Shown here: positions 8,902-19,100 of the stretch, piece by piece | How positions within the stretch are numbered: position 1 is the first letter of the stretch | Layout: every line of letters starts with the position of its first letter | Assembly (NCBI RefSeq): GCF_002906575.1 | Contig: NZ_CP026309.1 | Coordinates: 3,038,001 to 3,102,000 of the forward strand | DNA: 64,000 nt | From: Salinigranum rubrum | GTDB taxonomy: Archaea > Halobacteriota > Halobacteria > Halobacteriales > Haloferacaceae | Reading direction: 5' to 3' | Translations under genes and position numbers: made by a program | The notes under the pieces: generated by a model | What the model saw: only the letters and a program-made list of their open reading frames with translations | Told to the model about the DNA's origin: nothing | The model's database searches: none

Positions 8902-11900
8902 ATGGCCTCACACGCGCTGACGGAGAGTTTACGAGAGACGCTGGAGGTGTTCTTCGGCGTCGACGAACCGCTCGCGACGACGGACGTCGCCGACCGACTC
9001 GGTCTCGGGAGACGGAGCACGTACGAGCGACTCGACAGGCTCGTCGGCCAGGGAGAGTTGGAGACGAAGCGGGTCGGCGCGAGCGCCCGCGTGTGGTGGC
9101 GGCCCCGTGTCGGCGCCGGTCACGAGGGCGACGTCGGCGTCCTCCTCTTCGACGGGCACTCGGAGGTGGTGTGGGCGAACGAGGCGGCCGGACAGCACTT
9201 CGGGACCCCCGCGACCGGTTGGTCGGCCACGACAGGCGCGCGCTCGTCACCGAGGTCATCGCCCCGGCCGTCCGAGACGGTGAGCGCGTCACGCGTGAGA
9301 TGCTCGACGACGGCGACGCGGGCTCCACTCGACTCGCGTTTCAGCTACGGCACGGACCGAACCGGGAGGGCCGGTGGCTCGAACACCGGAGCGAACCCAT
9401 CGAAGACGGCCCCCTCGCCGGCGGCCACGTGGAACTCTACTACGGCATCGCGGACGGGCGGGAGTCGGAATCGACCGCCGAGCGGGACGACCAGTTCGAG
9501 CGACTGGTCGACGCCGTCGAGGAGTACGCCATCTTCAGACTCGACGAGAACGGACACGTCGAGAGCTGGAACCACGGTGCCGAGCGGATCAAGGGGTACC
9601 AGGCCACCGAAATCGTCGGGGAACACTTCTCGACGTTCTACACCCGAGACGACCGCGCGGCCGACATCCCCGACCGAAACCTCCGCGCGGCCGCCGACCA
9701 CGGCTCGTTCGAGTCGGAGGGGTGGCGCGTCCGCGAGGACGGCTCGCGCTTTTGGGCCAGCGTGACCATCTCCGCCGTGTACGACGACAGCGGCGACGTC
9801 AAGGGGTTCGTGAAGGTGACTCGTGACATGACCGATCGGCGGGAGCGCGAACGACAGTACCGGCGAGAGCGGGACCTGCTACAGCAGATTCTCGACACGG
9901 CTCCCGTCGGAATCGGCGTCTTCGACGAGCGGGGCGAAGCGGTCCGGATAAACGACCGATTCACGGAACTGCTCGGGAGAGAAGCGAGCGACCCCGAGCC
10001 GTACCGGCTGGGCCAACAGCCGCTCCTGGGTGCGGACGGCGACGTGATCCCGTTCGACGACCGACCGGCCGCCCGAGCGCTGGCGACCGGAGAGTCGGTC
10101 ATCGACCGTCGCGTACGGGTCGACGGGAACGACGACCGGACGAGATGGCTGTCGGTCAACGCGACCCCGTTCGGGGACGAACCCGGCAGGGTCGTCGTGA
10201 CGATCGCGGACGTGACACGGCTGAAGGAACAGGCGGAGCGGCTCGAACGACAGCGCGACGACATCGAGAGCGAACTCCGCGTCGTGTTCGACCGGATCGA
10301 CGACGCGTTCTTCGCGCTCGACGGGAGCTGGCAGTTCACCCACGTCAACGGCCGCGCAGCGGACCTGCTGAGCCGGTCGAGCGCCGAACTCGTCGGTCGG
10401 AGCGTGTGGGACGTGTTCCCGGAAGCGCGCGGAACCACCTTCCAAGAGGAGTACGAGGAGGCGATGGAGACCCAGGAGACGACCAGTTTCGAGGAGTACT
10501 TCGAACCGCTGAACACGTGGTTCGAGGTGTCGGCGTACCCCTCCGAGAGCGGGCTGTCGGTGTACTTCCGGGACGTCACCGACCGCAAACAGCGCGAACA
10601 GGAGTTGGAACTGTACGAGACCGTCGTCGAGACGGTCGACGACGGAATCTACGCCGTCGACAGCGACGCCGAGTTCGTCATGGTCAACGACGGGTTCTGC
10701 GAACTCACCGGCTACGACCGCGACGAACTCCTGGGTCGGCACGCGACGGCGATTCACGACGGCGACGTCACAGGCCGTGCGGAGGCCATGGTCGACGAGA
10801 TACTCGACGAGAGGCGAAGCGTCGCGACGATCGAACTCGACATCCACCGGAAGGACGGGGGCTCGGTCCCGTGTGAGAGCCGGCTCGCGCCGTTCGAGCT
10901 GAACGGCGAGTACGGTCGGTGCGGGGTGGTTCGCGACGTCTCGGCCCGTCTCGAACAGGAGCGGGAACTCGAAACGCGCGTCCGACAGCAGGAAGTCGTC
11001 ACGGGCCTCGGTCAGAAGGCCCTCGAGGACCGAGACCTCGACGCGCTCATGCGCGAAGCCACGGCTCTCGTGTCGAGCACGCTCGAGAACGACTCCTGTG
11101 CGGTACTGGAACTCGACGTTGACGCCGAAGCGTTGTCGGTGCGACAGGGCGTCGGCTGGCAGAGCGGTGTCGTCGGCGCGGCGACCGTCTCGGCGGTCGG
11201 AGGCGAGTCGCAGGCTTCGTACACGCTCCAGTCGCGCGACCCCGTCGTCGTCGAAAACCTCGAGACGGAGACCCGATTCGACGGATCGGGCCTGTTGACC
11301 GAGCACGGGGTGCGAAGCGGCATCAGCGTCGTCATCGGCCCGTGGGACGACCCGTGGGGGGTTCTCAGCACCCACGACAGCGTCGAGCGGTCCTTCGCCC
11401 GCACGGACGTCGACTTCGTCCAGTCGGTCGCGAACGTCCTCGCCTCCGCGATCGACCGTCACGCGCACGAGACGAGGCTGGTCCGCCAGCGCGAACAGCT
11501 CAGGGCGCTCAACGACGTCAACCGGGTCGTCAACGACATCACCGTCGCGGTCATCGAGCAGTCCACCCGCGCGGAGATCGAAGAGACGGTCTGCGAACGA
11601 CTCGCGGGGACGGAGTCGTACTGCTTCGCGTGGGTCGGCGAGGTCGACGTCGCCTCGGAGGACGTGTGCATGCGGACGGAGGCCGGCGTCGAGAACTACC
11701 TGGCGGAGATCGACCTGTCTATCGACCCCGACGGGCCGGGGGGGACAGGTCCGACCGCACGGGCGTTTCAGACCGGCGAGATACAGACCGTCCAGGACGT
11801 GGCGACCGACCCCGAGTACGAGCAGTGGCGTGACCACGCCGAGCGGTACGGCTACCGGTCGTCGGCCGCAGTCCCGATCAGTCACGACGGGACGCTGTAC

Positions 11901-12710
11901 GGGGTCCTCAACGTCTACGCCGAGCGGCCGTACGCGTTCGAGGGGGAGGAGCGGTCGGTCCTCAGGCAACTCGGTCGGGTGGTGGGCCACGCCATCGCCG
12001 CCATGGAGCGTAAGCACGCGCTGATGAGCGACGAACTCGTCCAGCTCCAGTTCCGTATCCCGGAGATATTCGAGGCGCTGGACATCGGCGACGCGGTCAC
12101 CGGGACGATCACGTTCGACCAGACAGTGCCGCTCTCCGAGAGCGAGTACGTCGTCTACGGTCACGCGACGCCCGACGCCGTCGAGGGTGTCCGGAGCATC
12201 GTCGACACGATTCCCCACTGGATAGCCGTGACGTTCCGTGACGAGGACGAGGGGGCAGACCGTATCCCGTTCGAACTGAGACTCTCCGAACCGCCGGTGC
12301 TGTCGGCGGTCGCGGCTGCCGGCGGCTCCGTCGAATCCGCGCGCATCGAGGACGGCGACTACGAGATGACAGTCCACCTGTCGCCGACCGCGGACGCGAA
12401 GCGAATCATCGACCTCGTCCGAGCGGAGTATCCGGCGGTCAGCCTGCTCAAACGAACCCAGGTCACGCGGACGGACGAATCGTCCGCACGTATGCGGAGA
12501 GAACTGGCCGAGGCGCTCACCGACCGACAGCGAACGACGCTCGAGATGGCGTACTACGCCGGCTTCTTCGAGTGGCCTCGGCACGTCTCCGGCAAGGAGA
12601 TGGCCGAGACGATGAGCGTCTCCCCGCCGACGTTCCACCAGCACCTGCGGAAAGCCGAACGGAAGGTGTTCGACTCGCTGTTCTCACACGCGGCTGAGAA
12701 CGCCGGGTGA
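8902..12710 (+). CDS. Multi-domain HTH-PAS-GAF-Bat sensor regulator (one apparent frameshift)
   Basis: Read through one frameshift the protein has about 1269 residues. Domains in order: a winged HTH (about 1-70; DVADRLGLGRRSTYERLDRLV, ending ASARVWWRP), a PAS-like region (about 75-195), then PAS domains near 196-320 (NHGAERIKGY), 326-440 (APVGIGVFDERG), 457-570 and 570-690 (NDGFCELTGYDRDELLG), GAF domains near 697-855 and 870-1035, a Bat-type region (about 1043-1195) and a C-terminal HTH_10 domain (LTDRQRTTLEMAYYAGFFEWPR). DNA-binding domains at both ends with no kinase domain indicate a one-component cytoplasmic sensor, of the bacterio-opsin activator type. The frame changes near 9206-9211, where five C should be six: FGTP then continues RDRLVGHDRRALVTEVIAP. 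The ATG at 8902 starts the conserved N-terminus. Confidence 0.85.
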
Positions 12711-12771
12711 TCGACCCGGTCGCGTCCGGAGGTGACGGCTCGAAGAGATGTTTTGTCCATCCTAACTGTCT

Positions 12772-12786
12772 CTAATACGCGATTAG
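12772..12786. promoter_or_regulatory. Inverted repeat upstream of the PadR gene
   Basis: CTAAT (12772-12776) and ATTAG (12782-12786) form a 5-bp inverted repeat with a 5-nt spacer, about 36 nt before the ATG of the PadR regulator, in the core-promoter position. PadR proteins commonly repress their own genes, so this is a candidate operator. Confidence 0.35.
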
Positions 12787-12821
12787 TTAACCCCTCTGAA
12801 CGTCTTACTCCGAGTACGCAC

Positions 12822-13109
12822 ATGTCCCTCTTTCAGCTGACGGGTTTTCAACGCGACCTCATGTTCGTTATCGCCGATCTCGACCAGCCATCCGGCCAAG
12901 CGATCAAGGAGCGGCTCGAAGAGGAACTCGGAATCGAAACGAACCACGGCCGCCTCTACCCCAACCTCGACACGCTGGTGGAGGAGGGCTTCGTCGAGAG
13001 GGGGAATCTCGACCGGCGGACGAACTACTACGTGTTATCGGATGCGGGGCGGCAGGCACTCGTCGAACGGCGTGAGTGGGAGGATCGGGCCCTGAGACAC
13101 GTCGAGTGA
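12822..13109 (+). CDS. PadR family transcriptional regulator
   Basis: This is a compact 95-residue winged-helix regulator of the PadR family. Visible blocks are LTGFQRDLMFVIADLDQPSGQAIKERLEEELG, then NHGRLYPNLDTLVEEGFVERG and RRTNYYVLSDAGRQAL; the wing YYVLSDAG is family-typical. I placed the start at the ATG at 12822, which yields the usual MSLFQLTGFQRDL; upstream in-frame sequence is unrelated. It has no C-terminal dimerisation extension, so it belongs to the short haloarchaeal type. It stands alone between the large sensor upstream and the convergent histidine kinase gene, and its target is not evident. Confidence 0.88.
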   Translation: MSLFQLTGFQRDLMFVIADLDQPSGQAIKERLEEELGIETNHGRLYPNLDTLVEEGFVERGNLDRRTNYYVLSDAGRQALVERREWEDRALRHVE

Positions 13110-13194
13110 ACCGGCGTTCGTCTCTTCGGCTCACCCCTGCTGCCCGCTTCGCTCGCACCTGACGAAGGAGACGTCGCACTCTGTCGCGACCCAC

Positions 13195-15837
13195 TCACCC
13201 GGTGTGTCCCTCCGCTCTGCCGTCTGCGGGAGCGGCCTCGGTTTCGACGCCTCGGATCTCGAACCGAGCACCGCCGTCTGCGCTCTCCGCGACCGAGATC
13301 TCCCAGCCGTGCGCCTCGACGATCTGTTGGACGATGGTCAGCCCGATTCCCGTCCCGTCGCTGTTCGTGGAGTAGCCGCTCTCGAAGACGCGGGCACGCT
13401 CGTCCGGTTCGATGCCGGGGCCGTCGTCGGCGACGTAGAATCCCGCCCCGTCGGCCAGCCCACCGACGGTAACTCGGACGTCCGGGCCACCGTGCTCCAC
13501 GCTGTTGCGGAGGAGGTTCTCGAGCAGCGTCGACATCCGGCTTCGGTCGGCCAGGACCGTCGGTGCGTCGTCGACCGCGAGCCTGGCGTCACCCGTCTCG
13601 ACGTTCCGCCAGCAGTCGGGGACGAGGTGACCGAGCGAGACCGGATGCACCTCGCCGACGGCCTCGCCCTCCCGCGCCAGCGTCAGCAGGTCCGTGATGA
13701 GCTGGCCCATCCGGTCGAGCGCGCGTCCAATGGGCGCGAGTCGGTCGCTCTCACACTCCTCGCGGACGAGCGCCAGGTTCCCGGAGGCGACGCTCAGTGG
13801 GTTGCGGAGGTCGTGTGAGACGACGCTCGCGAACTCCTCGAGTCGGTCGCGCTCCCGACGGAGTTCCCGCTCTTTCTCCTTTCGGTCGGTGATGTCCGTT
13901 CCGGTGAGAAAGACCCGGGAGTAGTCGCCGGCCGCGGACCGAGGGATGTAGAGGTCGAGCATCTCGTCGTGTCGCTCGCCGTCGAACGACCGGTAGACGG
14001 TGTCGGCCCTGAACCGCGTGTCACCGTTTGCGACCGCGGCCAACTCCGCGGCCGCCACCTCGTAGGCCTCGTCGGTGAAGAGCCGGTCGAGGTTGTCGAC
14101 GAGGTCCGCTTTCGACTCCGCGCCGTAGTACTCGATGGCGTTCCAGTTCACGTCGACGACCTCTATCGTCTCCAACAGTCGGCGGAGCTCCGTCGGATGG
14201 TCGAGCAGGTACTGTTCGACGTCGTCGACCTCCTCACGGAGTTCGTCCAGCGCCGCCTTGGTCTCGGTGAAGTCCTCCTCCCAGACGGTGAGCGGGTTGT
14301 TCTCGAAGAGCGACTCGTACCGCTCCCTGGTCGCGTCCAGTTCCGATTCGCGCCGCTTCTGCTCGGTGACGTCACGGTTCGTGCAGATGAGCGTCCCGTC
14401 GTCGAGGAGCGAGAGGGTGACCTCGACGGGGACCGACTCGCCGGTTCGCGTCCGCCCGACCGTCTCGCCGCGCCACTCTCCGGTCCGTTCGAGTTCCGGA
14501 AACACCTGCTCGTCGAACCGGGCCGTCTCGTCGGCGTCGTACAGTCGCCGCCAGCTTCTGCCGATGAGTTCTTCGGGTCGGTAGCCGAACACGTCGGCGT
14601 GTGACTCGTTCATGTAGACGTACTCGCCGTCGGCGTCGAGGATGGCGATGCCGTCCATCGCCGCTTCCATCGCGGCGGTCCGCAGTTCCGTGTCGGCCGC
14701 GTACGTGTGACGCTCGGTGACGTCGGTCGCCACCCCCGCGAGTTCGACGACTTCGCCGGCTCTGTTCCTGACCGGATAGGCTCTGAGGTGTATCCAGCGG
14801 AGCCCGCGGTCGGGGTGCTGGAGACGGAACGTGCGCTCCAGCGTCTGGTCGGTCGAGCCGTCGCGGTGGCGACGCAGCGCCCGTCGGAGTTCCTCGCGGT
14901 CGTCCGGGTGGACGTGGCGTGTCAGCGCCCCCAGGTCCGGGGTCGCGTCGGCGAGCGAGACGCCGAATATCGCTTCGAGTCCGTCGTTGACGAAGCCCGT
15001 GTCCTCGTCGCCCGTCCCGACGAGGAAGAGCCCGTTCGGGACCGCGTCGGCGAACCGCTCGAACCGCTCGCGAAGCCGGTGGAGTTCGCTCGCCCGGGCC
15101 ACGTGGTCGCTGACGTCGCTGACGATACAGATGAGTTCGCCGTGGTCGGTCGCCACGAGGGAGTGGTCCTCGACGAACGTACTGCCGTCGGCGCGGAGAC
15201 CGGTCGTCGTGCCGTGCCAGTGCCGCTCGCGTTCGAGCGCCGCGGTGATCTCCTCGTGCACCGCTTCGGCCTCGTCGTCGGGCGAGACCAGTTCCCAGTG
15301 CTCGCCGAGCATCTCGTCGGAGTCGTAGCCGTAGAGATCGGCGTACGTCGCGTTGACGTAGACGAACCGACCGTCGCTGTCGAGAATACTGACCCCCTCG
15401 TGTGCGCTCTCGATCACCGCGAGGTGGCGGTCGCGAGCCTGTTCGGCGCGAGCGTGCTCGACCGCGTTGGTGATCCGATTCGCGAGCAGCGCGTACTGGT
15501 CGGTGCCGGTTCCCTTCTGAAGGTAGTCGGTGACCCCCGCGTAAATCGCCTCGCTGGCGACACCCTCGCTCCCCTTCCCCGTGAACAGGATGAACGGGAG
15601 GTCCGGACACGACTCGCGAACGGCCTCGAGAAGTTCCAGGCCGTCGATCCTCGGCATGTCGTAGTCGCTGACGATACAGTCGATGTCGGCCGCCGCCAAC
15701 CGGTCGAGCCCCTCACGTGCGCTCGTCGCCGTCTCCACGACGAGGCGGTCGTCCTCGTGCGGAACGTACTCGGCGACGAGGTTTGCGAGTGCCGGGTCGT
15801 CGTCGACAACTAGCACGTGAATCGAGCCGTCCTCCAT
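13195..15837 (-). CDS. Hybrid response regulator-PAS-histidine kinase
   Basis: An 880-residue soluble signalling kinase. Residues 1-125 are a receiver domain (HVLVVDDDPALANLVAEY; phospho-acceptor Asp about 58 in CIVSDYDMP; conserved Lys in DYLQKGTG). Three or four PAS domains follow (about 130-250, 255-375, 380-500), then a less conserved PAS-like block. The dimerisation/phospho-acceptor region is ASVVSHDLRNPLSVASG (His about 675). The C-terminal ATPase has LLENLLRNSVEHGG (N box), VADDGPGIEPDERARVFE (G1) and TGIGLTIVQQIVEAHGW (G2). With no membrane segment it should sense a cytosolic signal. The REC-first arrangement is common in haloarchaea. Leaderless expression is suggested by the TATA-like TTTATATTC about 30 nt before the ATG at 15837. 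Confidence 0.92.
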   Translation of the reverse strand: MEDGSIHVLVVDDDPALANLVAEYVPHEDDRLVVETATSAREGLDRLAAADIDCIVSDYDMPRIDGLELLEAVRESCPDLPFILFTGKGSEGVASEAIYAGVTDYLQKGTGTDQYALLANRITNAVEHARAEQARDRHLAVIESAHEGVSILDSDGRFVYVNATYADLYGYDSDEMLGEHWELVSPDDEAEAVHEEITAALERERHWHGTTTGLRADGSTFVEDHSLVATDHGELICIVSDVSDHVARASELHRLRERFERFADAVPNGLFLVGTGDEDTGFVNDGLEAIFGVSLADATPDLGALTRHVHPDDREELRRALRRHRDGSTDQTLERTFRLQHPDRGLRWIHLRAYPVRNRAGEVVELAGVATDVTERHTYAADTELRTAAMEAAMDGIAILDADGEYVYMNESHADVFGYRPEELIGRSWRRLYDADETARFDEQVFPELERTGEWRGETVGRTRTGESVPVEVTLSLLDDGTLICTNRDVTEQKRRESELDATRERYESLFENNPLTVWEEDFTETKAALDELREEVDDVEQYLLDHPTELRRLLETIEVVDVNWNAIEYYGAESKADLVDNLDRLFTDEAYEVAAAELAAVANGDTRFRADTVYRSFDGERHDEMLDLYIPRSAAGDYSRVFLTGTDITDRKEKERELRRERDRLEEFASVVSHDLRNPLSVASGNLALVREECESDRLAPIGRALDRMGQLITDLLTLAREGEAVGEVHPVSLGHLVPDCWRNVETGDARLAVDDAPTVLADRSRMSTLLENLLRNSVEHGGPDVRVTVGGLADGAGFYVADDGPGIEPDERARVFESGYSTNSDGTGIGLTIVQQIVEAHGWEISVAESADGGARFEIRGVETEAAPADGRAEGHTG

Positions 15838-16142
15838 CGCTCACTGTGTAGCTTTCGAGAGAATATAAACTCACGCGATGGTGATATGTGAATATTTTGT
15901 TACGTCCGCCGGAACTGCACCCGCCGCCCGCCGGTTGCTCCCGGCGTCCCGGCGGGTGGGTCTCGAAGACGTCTCGGAGCGCTCAGCGCCACTACGCCGC
16001 ACGGCGGTGGTGATGCGCTCCGAGGATGGCTCCGGACGCGTCTCGAAGCCGAGCGTCGGCGCGTCGGTCGGTCGAGTGGAACGAGAGGTAAAAATGTTGT
16101 TCGAGTGATATTTCGAGGCAGAGAGTGCCGGACGAGTGACCC
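15838..16142. other. Intergenic region
   Basis: This 305-nt stretch holds the promoter of the histidine kinase (TATA element about 15862-15871 on the minus strand) and the 3' flank of the large surface-protein gene. I see no gene or strong structure in it. Confidence 0.4.
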
Positions 16143-19100
16143 CTACTCGACCCGCTGGCGTCGCCACCAGGCCACGCCGAGGAGCGCGGCGACGAGTCCG
16201 AGCACGGCGATGAGCAGCGAGACCGGAGCGGGGAGCGTGCTCGGGTCGGTGTCGCCCGCGTCGTCGGCCGAACGGGCAGGGACGGCGGTGCGTTCGTCGG
16301 ACCCGTCGGCCGGAGCGACGCTCACCTGTGCGACCTCCCGCGGCCCGAGCGCGACGACACCGCCGTCGGCGTCGGCGGGAAGCCGCGCGTCGAGTTCGAG
16401 CGTCCGCCGTTCGCCCGGAGCGAGGTCGACCTCGACGGATTCGAGCGGCCGTCCGTCGAAAGTCAGCGTCGCGGTGTACGTGCCGGCCTCACCGCCGACG
16501 TTCCGGACCGTCGTCTCGACGAGCAGTTCGTCGCTCGGTTCGCGGACTCGCTCGCCGACGAGTGTCGCGTCCTCGACTTCGAACGTCGCCGTCCGGACGC
16601 CGATGGCGAACAGCGAGAGACCCGGAGACTCGGCCGCGAAGTGGTAGTGAGAGTCCGTCTCGCCGACGACCCTCGTGTCGAGCGCCCGCCAGCGGACGGT
16701 CTCGTCGCGGTACAGCGCCACGGACTCGGCGGTGACGCCGCTCCGTTCGAGATACGACTTTCGGACGCGGAAGCGGTGCGTCACACCCGATATCTCCGAG
16801 TCGGGCACGTCGTGGCCGACCTCGATGTAGCCGACGGGTCGTGACCCGGTCTCGACCGCGAATCGCCGGTCGGTCTCGTCGAACCCGTCGGTCGTGCTGG
16901 CGGCGGTGCCGCCATCGGCCGAGCGCGTCGTCGCGGCGACGTCGCGCGACTCGACCGTCAGCGACGCGTCACGGTCGCGGGTGAGCGTCAGGTCGAGGCC
17001 GTTCACACGGACGTTCGTCATCTGCGGTAGCGTCGTCTCCTCGTCCGTCGACCGTTCGTCCGCCACGCTCGTCGTTCGCTCGGCCGGTTCCGGGTGGAGT
17101 TCGATGACGATCGGTTCGTTCGCCCGTGCGTCGGTTACGATGATGCGTCTGCGCTCGCGGTCGGTGGACTCGTCGTCAGCCGTGGTACCCGTCTCACCAC
17201 CCGTGACGTCCATGGTCGGTCGCTCGGTGTCGACGTCGACCGAGACGACGGGTCCGTCGCTACCGTCGGGAGACGTGGAGGCGGGAGCGAAACTGTCGAG
17301 CGACCCGCCGCCCGGACCGCCGTCGCCGTCGCCGCCGCTGGTGCTGTCACCGCTCCCGCCGGCACCCGACGGTTCCGTCGCGACGGTCAGGTCGACGCTG
17401 CCGGACTCGCCGTTCGCGCCGTCGTTGCCGGCGGCGTCGGCCGCGGCGTCGAGCGTGGCCGTGTACGTGCCACTCGCGCCCGCGGTGTAGTTCGCCGTGT
17501 ACGTGTAGGGGCCGCTGCCGGCCTCGGTGAAGTCGGAGGTGGTGAGTGTGACCGTCTCTGGACCGGTGACGCTGGCCTGAACGGTCGAGAGCCTGCTGTC
17601 GGTCGTCACCGTCACCGAGAGTTCGTCATCGGCGGGTGCGGTGACGCTGACGCCGGACACCGTGGGCGGGGTGGAGTCGACCCGAACGGCCGCGTTCCCC
17701 TGTGAGTAGTGGAGCGCGAAGTCGAGTCGCACGCCGCCGTCGGCAGTCGCGACCACCGACGTCTCGCGGTCGGCACCGTCGAAGTTGCCGGTCAGTTCGC
17801 TCGCGCTCACGCCCCAGTCGGAGACGAGCGCCGGGGGCAGGTACGCCTCGAAGAAGCCCTGGTTGACCGAGCCGTCGCCGGCGAAGTGCGGCGCACTCAC
17901 GAGCAGCTCGACCTGGTCGGCCGAGCCCGACGTGTTGTAGACGGGCGCACCGAACTCCTGGGCGTCGGTCGTCATCACGGAGCCGTTGAGTCGCTCGCGG
18001 TTCGTGGGGCTCATCACGGCGAGGTCGTCGACGGCGAACGTCATGGCCGCGTCCTGGGACTCGTTCGCCCGGACGGTGCCGTCCCACGTCGACGGCGTCG
18101 AGCCGTCCGACTCGAAGAAGGAGTCGACCGCGGCGGGCGACCCCTCGATGGAGACGTTCCAGGTTCCGTCGCCGTTGTTCGTCCGGGTCCACGTCACGTC
18201 GTGACCGCTGCCGATGAGCGCCCGCGGGACGAACCCCGAGACGGTGAGGTTGATGCGGAGGACGGTCGTGTCGTCGGCGCCGTGACCGGCGAGTTCGTAG
18301 TCCTCCTCGGTGGAGAAGTCGAACACGCTGGCCGTGTCGTTCTTCACCTGTACCTGCAGCAGGCCGCCGCTGAACGTGGCGTCGAGAGCGAGGTTCCCCA
18401 TCGCGGGCTGGCTCCCCGAGACGTATTCGAGCGACGAGGCGGTCACGGCCTGTCCGATGCCGATGCTCGCCTGCTGGCCGTCCGCCCCGTCGTTCCCCGA
18501 CGCGTCCGTCGCCCAGTCGAGTTCCGCGACGTACTGTCCGTCGCTCTTCCCCGCGTACGTCGCGTTGTACGTGTAGGTGCCGTCGCCGTTGTCGGTTTCG
18601 GTGAACGCGCCGGTCGCGAGCGACCCGGTCTCCGCGCCGCTGATGAGCACGGAGATGGAGTCGAGTCGCTCGTCGGAGACGAACGAGACGTTGACGTCCT
18701 GTCCGTCGGGGTTCGACACGCCGAACCCGGTGATGGTCGGCGAACTCGCGTCGACGGTGACGCTGCCGGACTGGCTCGACGCGCCGTCGTTGCCGACGCC
18801 GTCCTCCGCGCGGTCGAGCGTCGCCGTGTACGACCCGCTCGTGCTCGCGGTGTAGAGCGCCGAGTAGTTGTACCGCGACCCGTCGACCGTCTCGGTGAAG
18901 TCGCTCTCGGTCAGGAGTCCCGTCTCGGCACCCGAAATCGAGACGTTGACGAGCGACAGCGACTCGTTCGCGTCGAAGCTGACGTTGACGAAGCCGCCGG
19001 TCGGGTTGGTGACGGTGTAGTTCGAGAGAAGGGGCGGGCCGGCGTCGGCAGTCACCGTGTCGGACTGCTCGGTCGCGCCGTCGTTGCCGGCCGCGTCCGT

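Noticed and set aside
9879-12644. 921-codon minus-strand frame opposite the sensor-regulator
   Set aside because: The opposite strand encodes continuous PAS, GAF and Bat domains. This frame only reflects high third-position GC.
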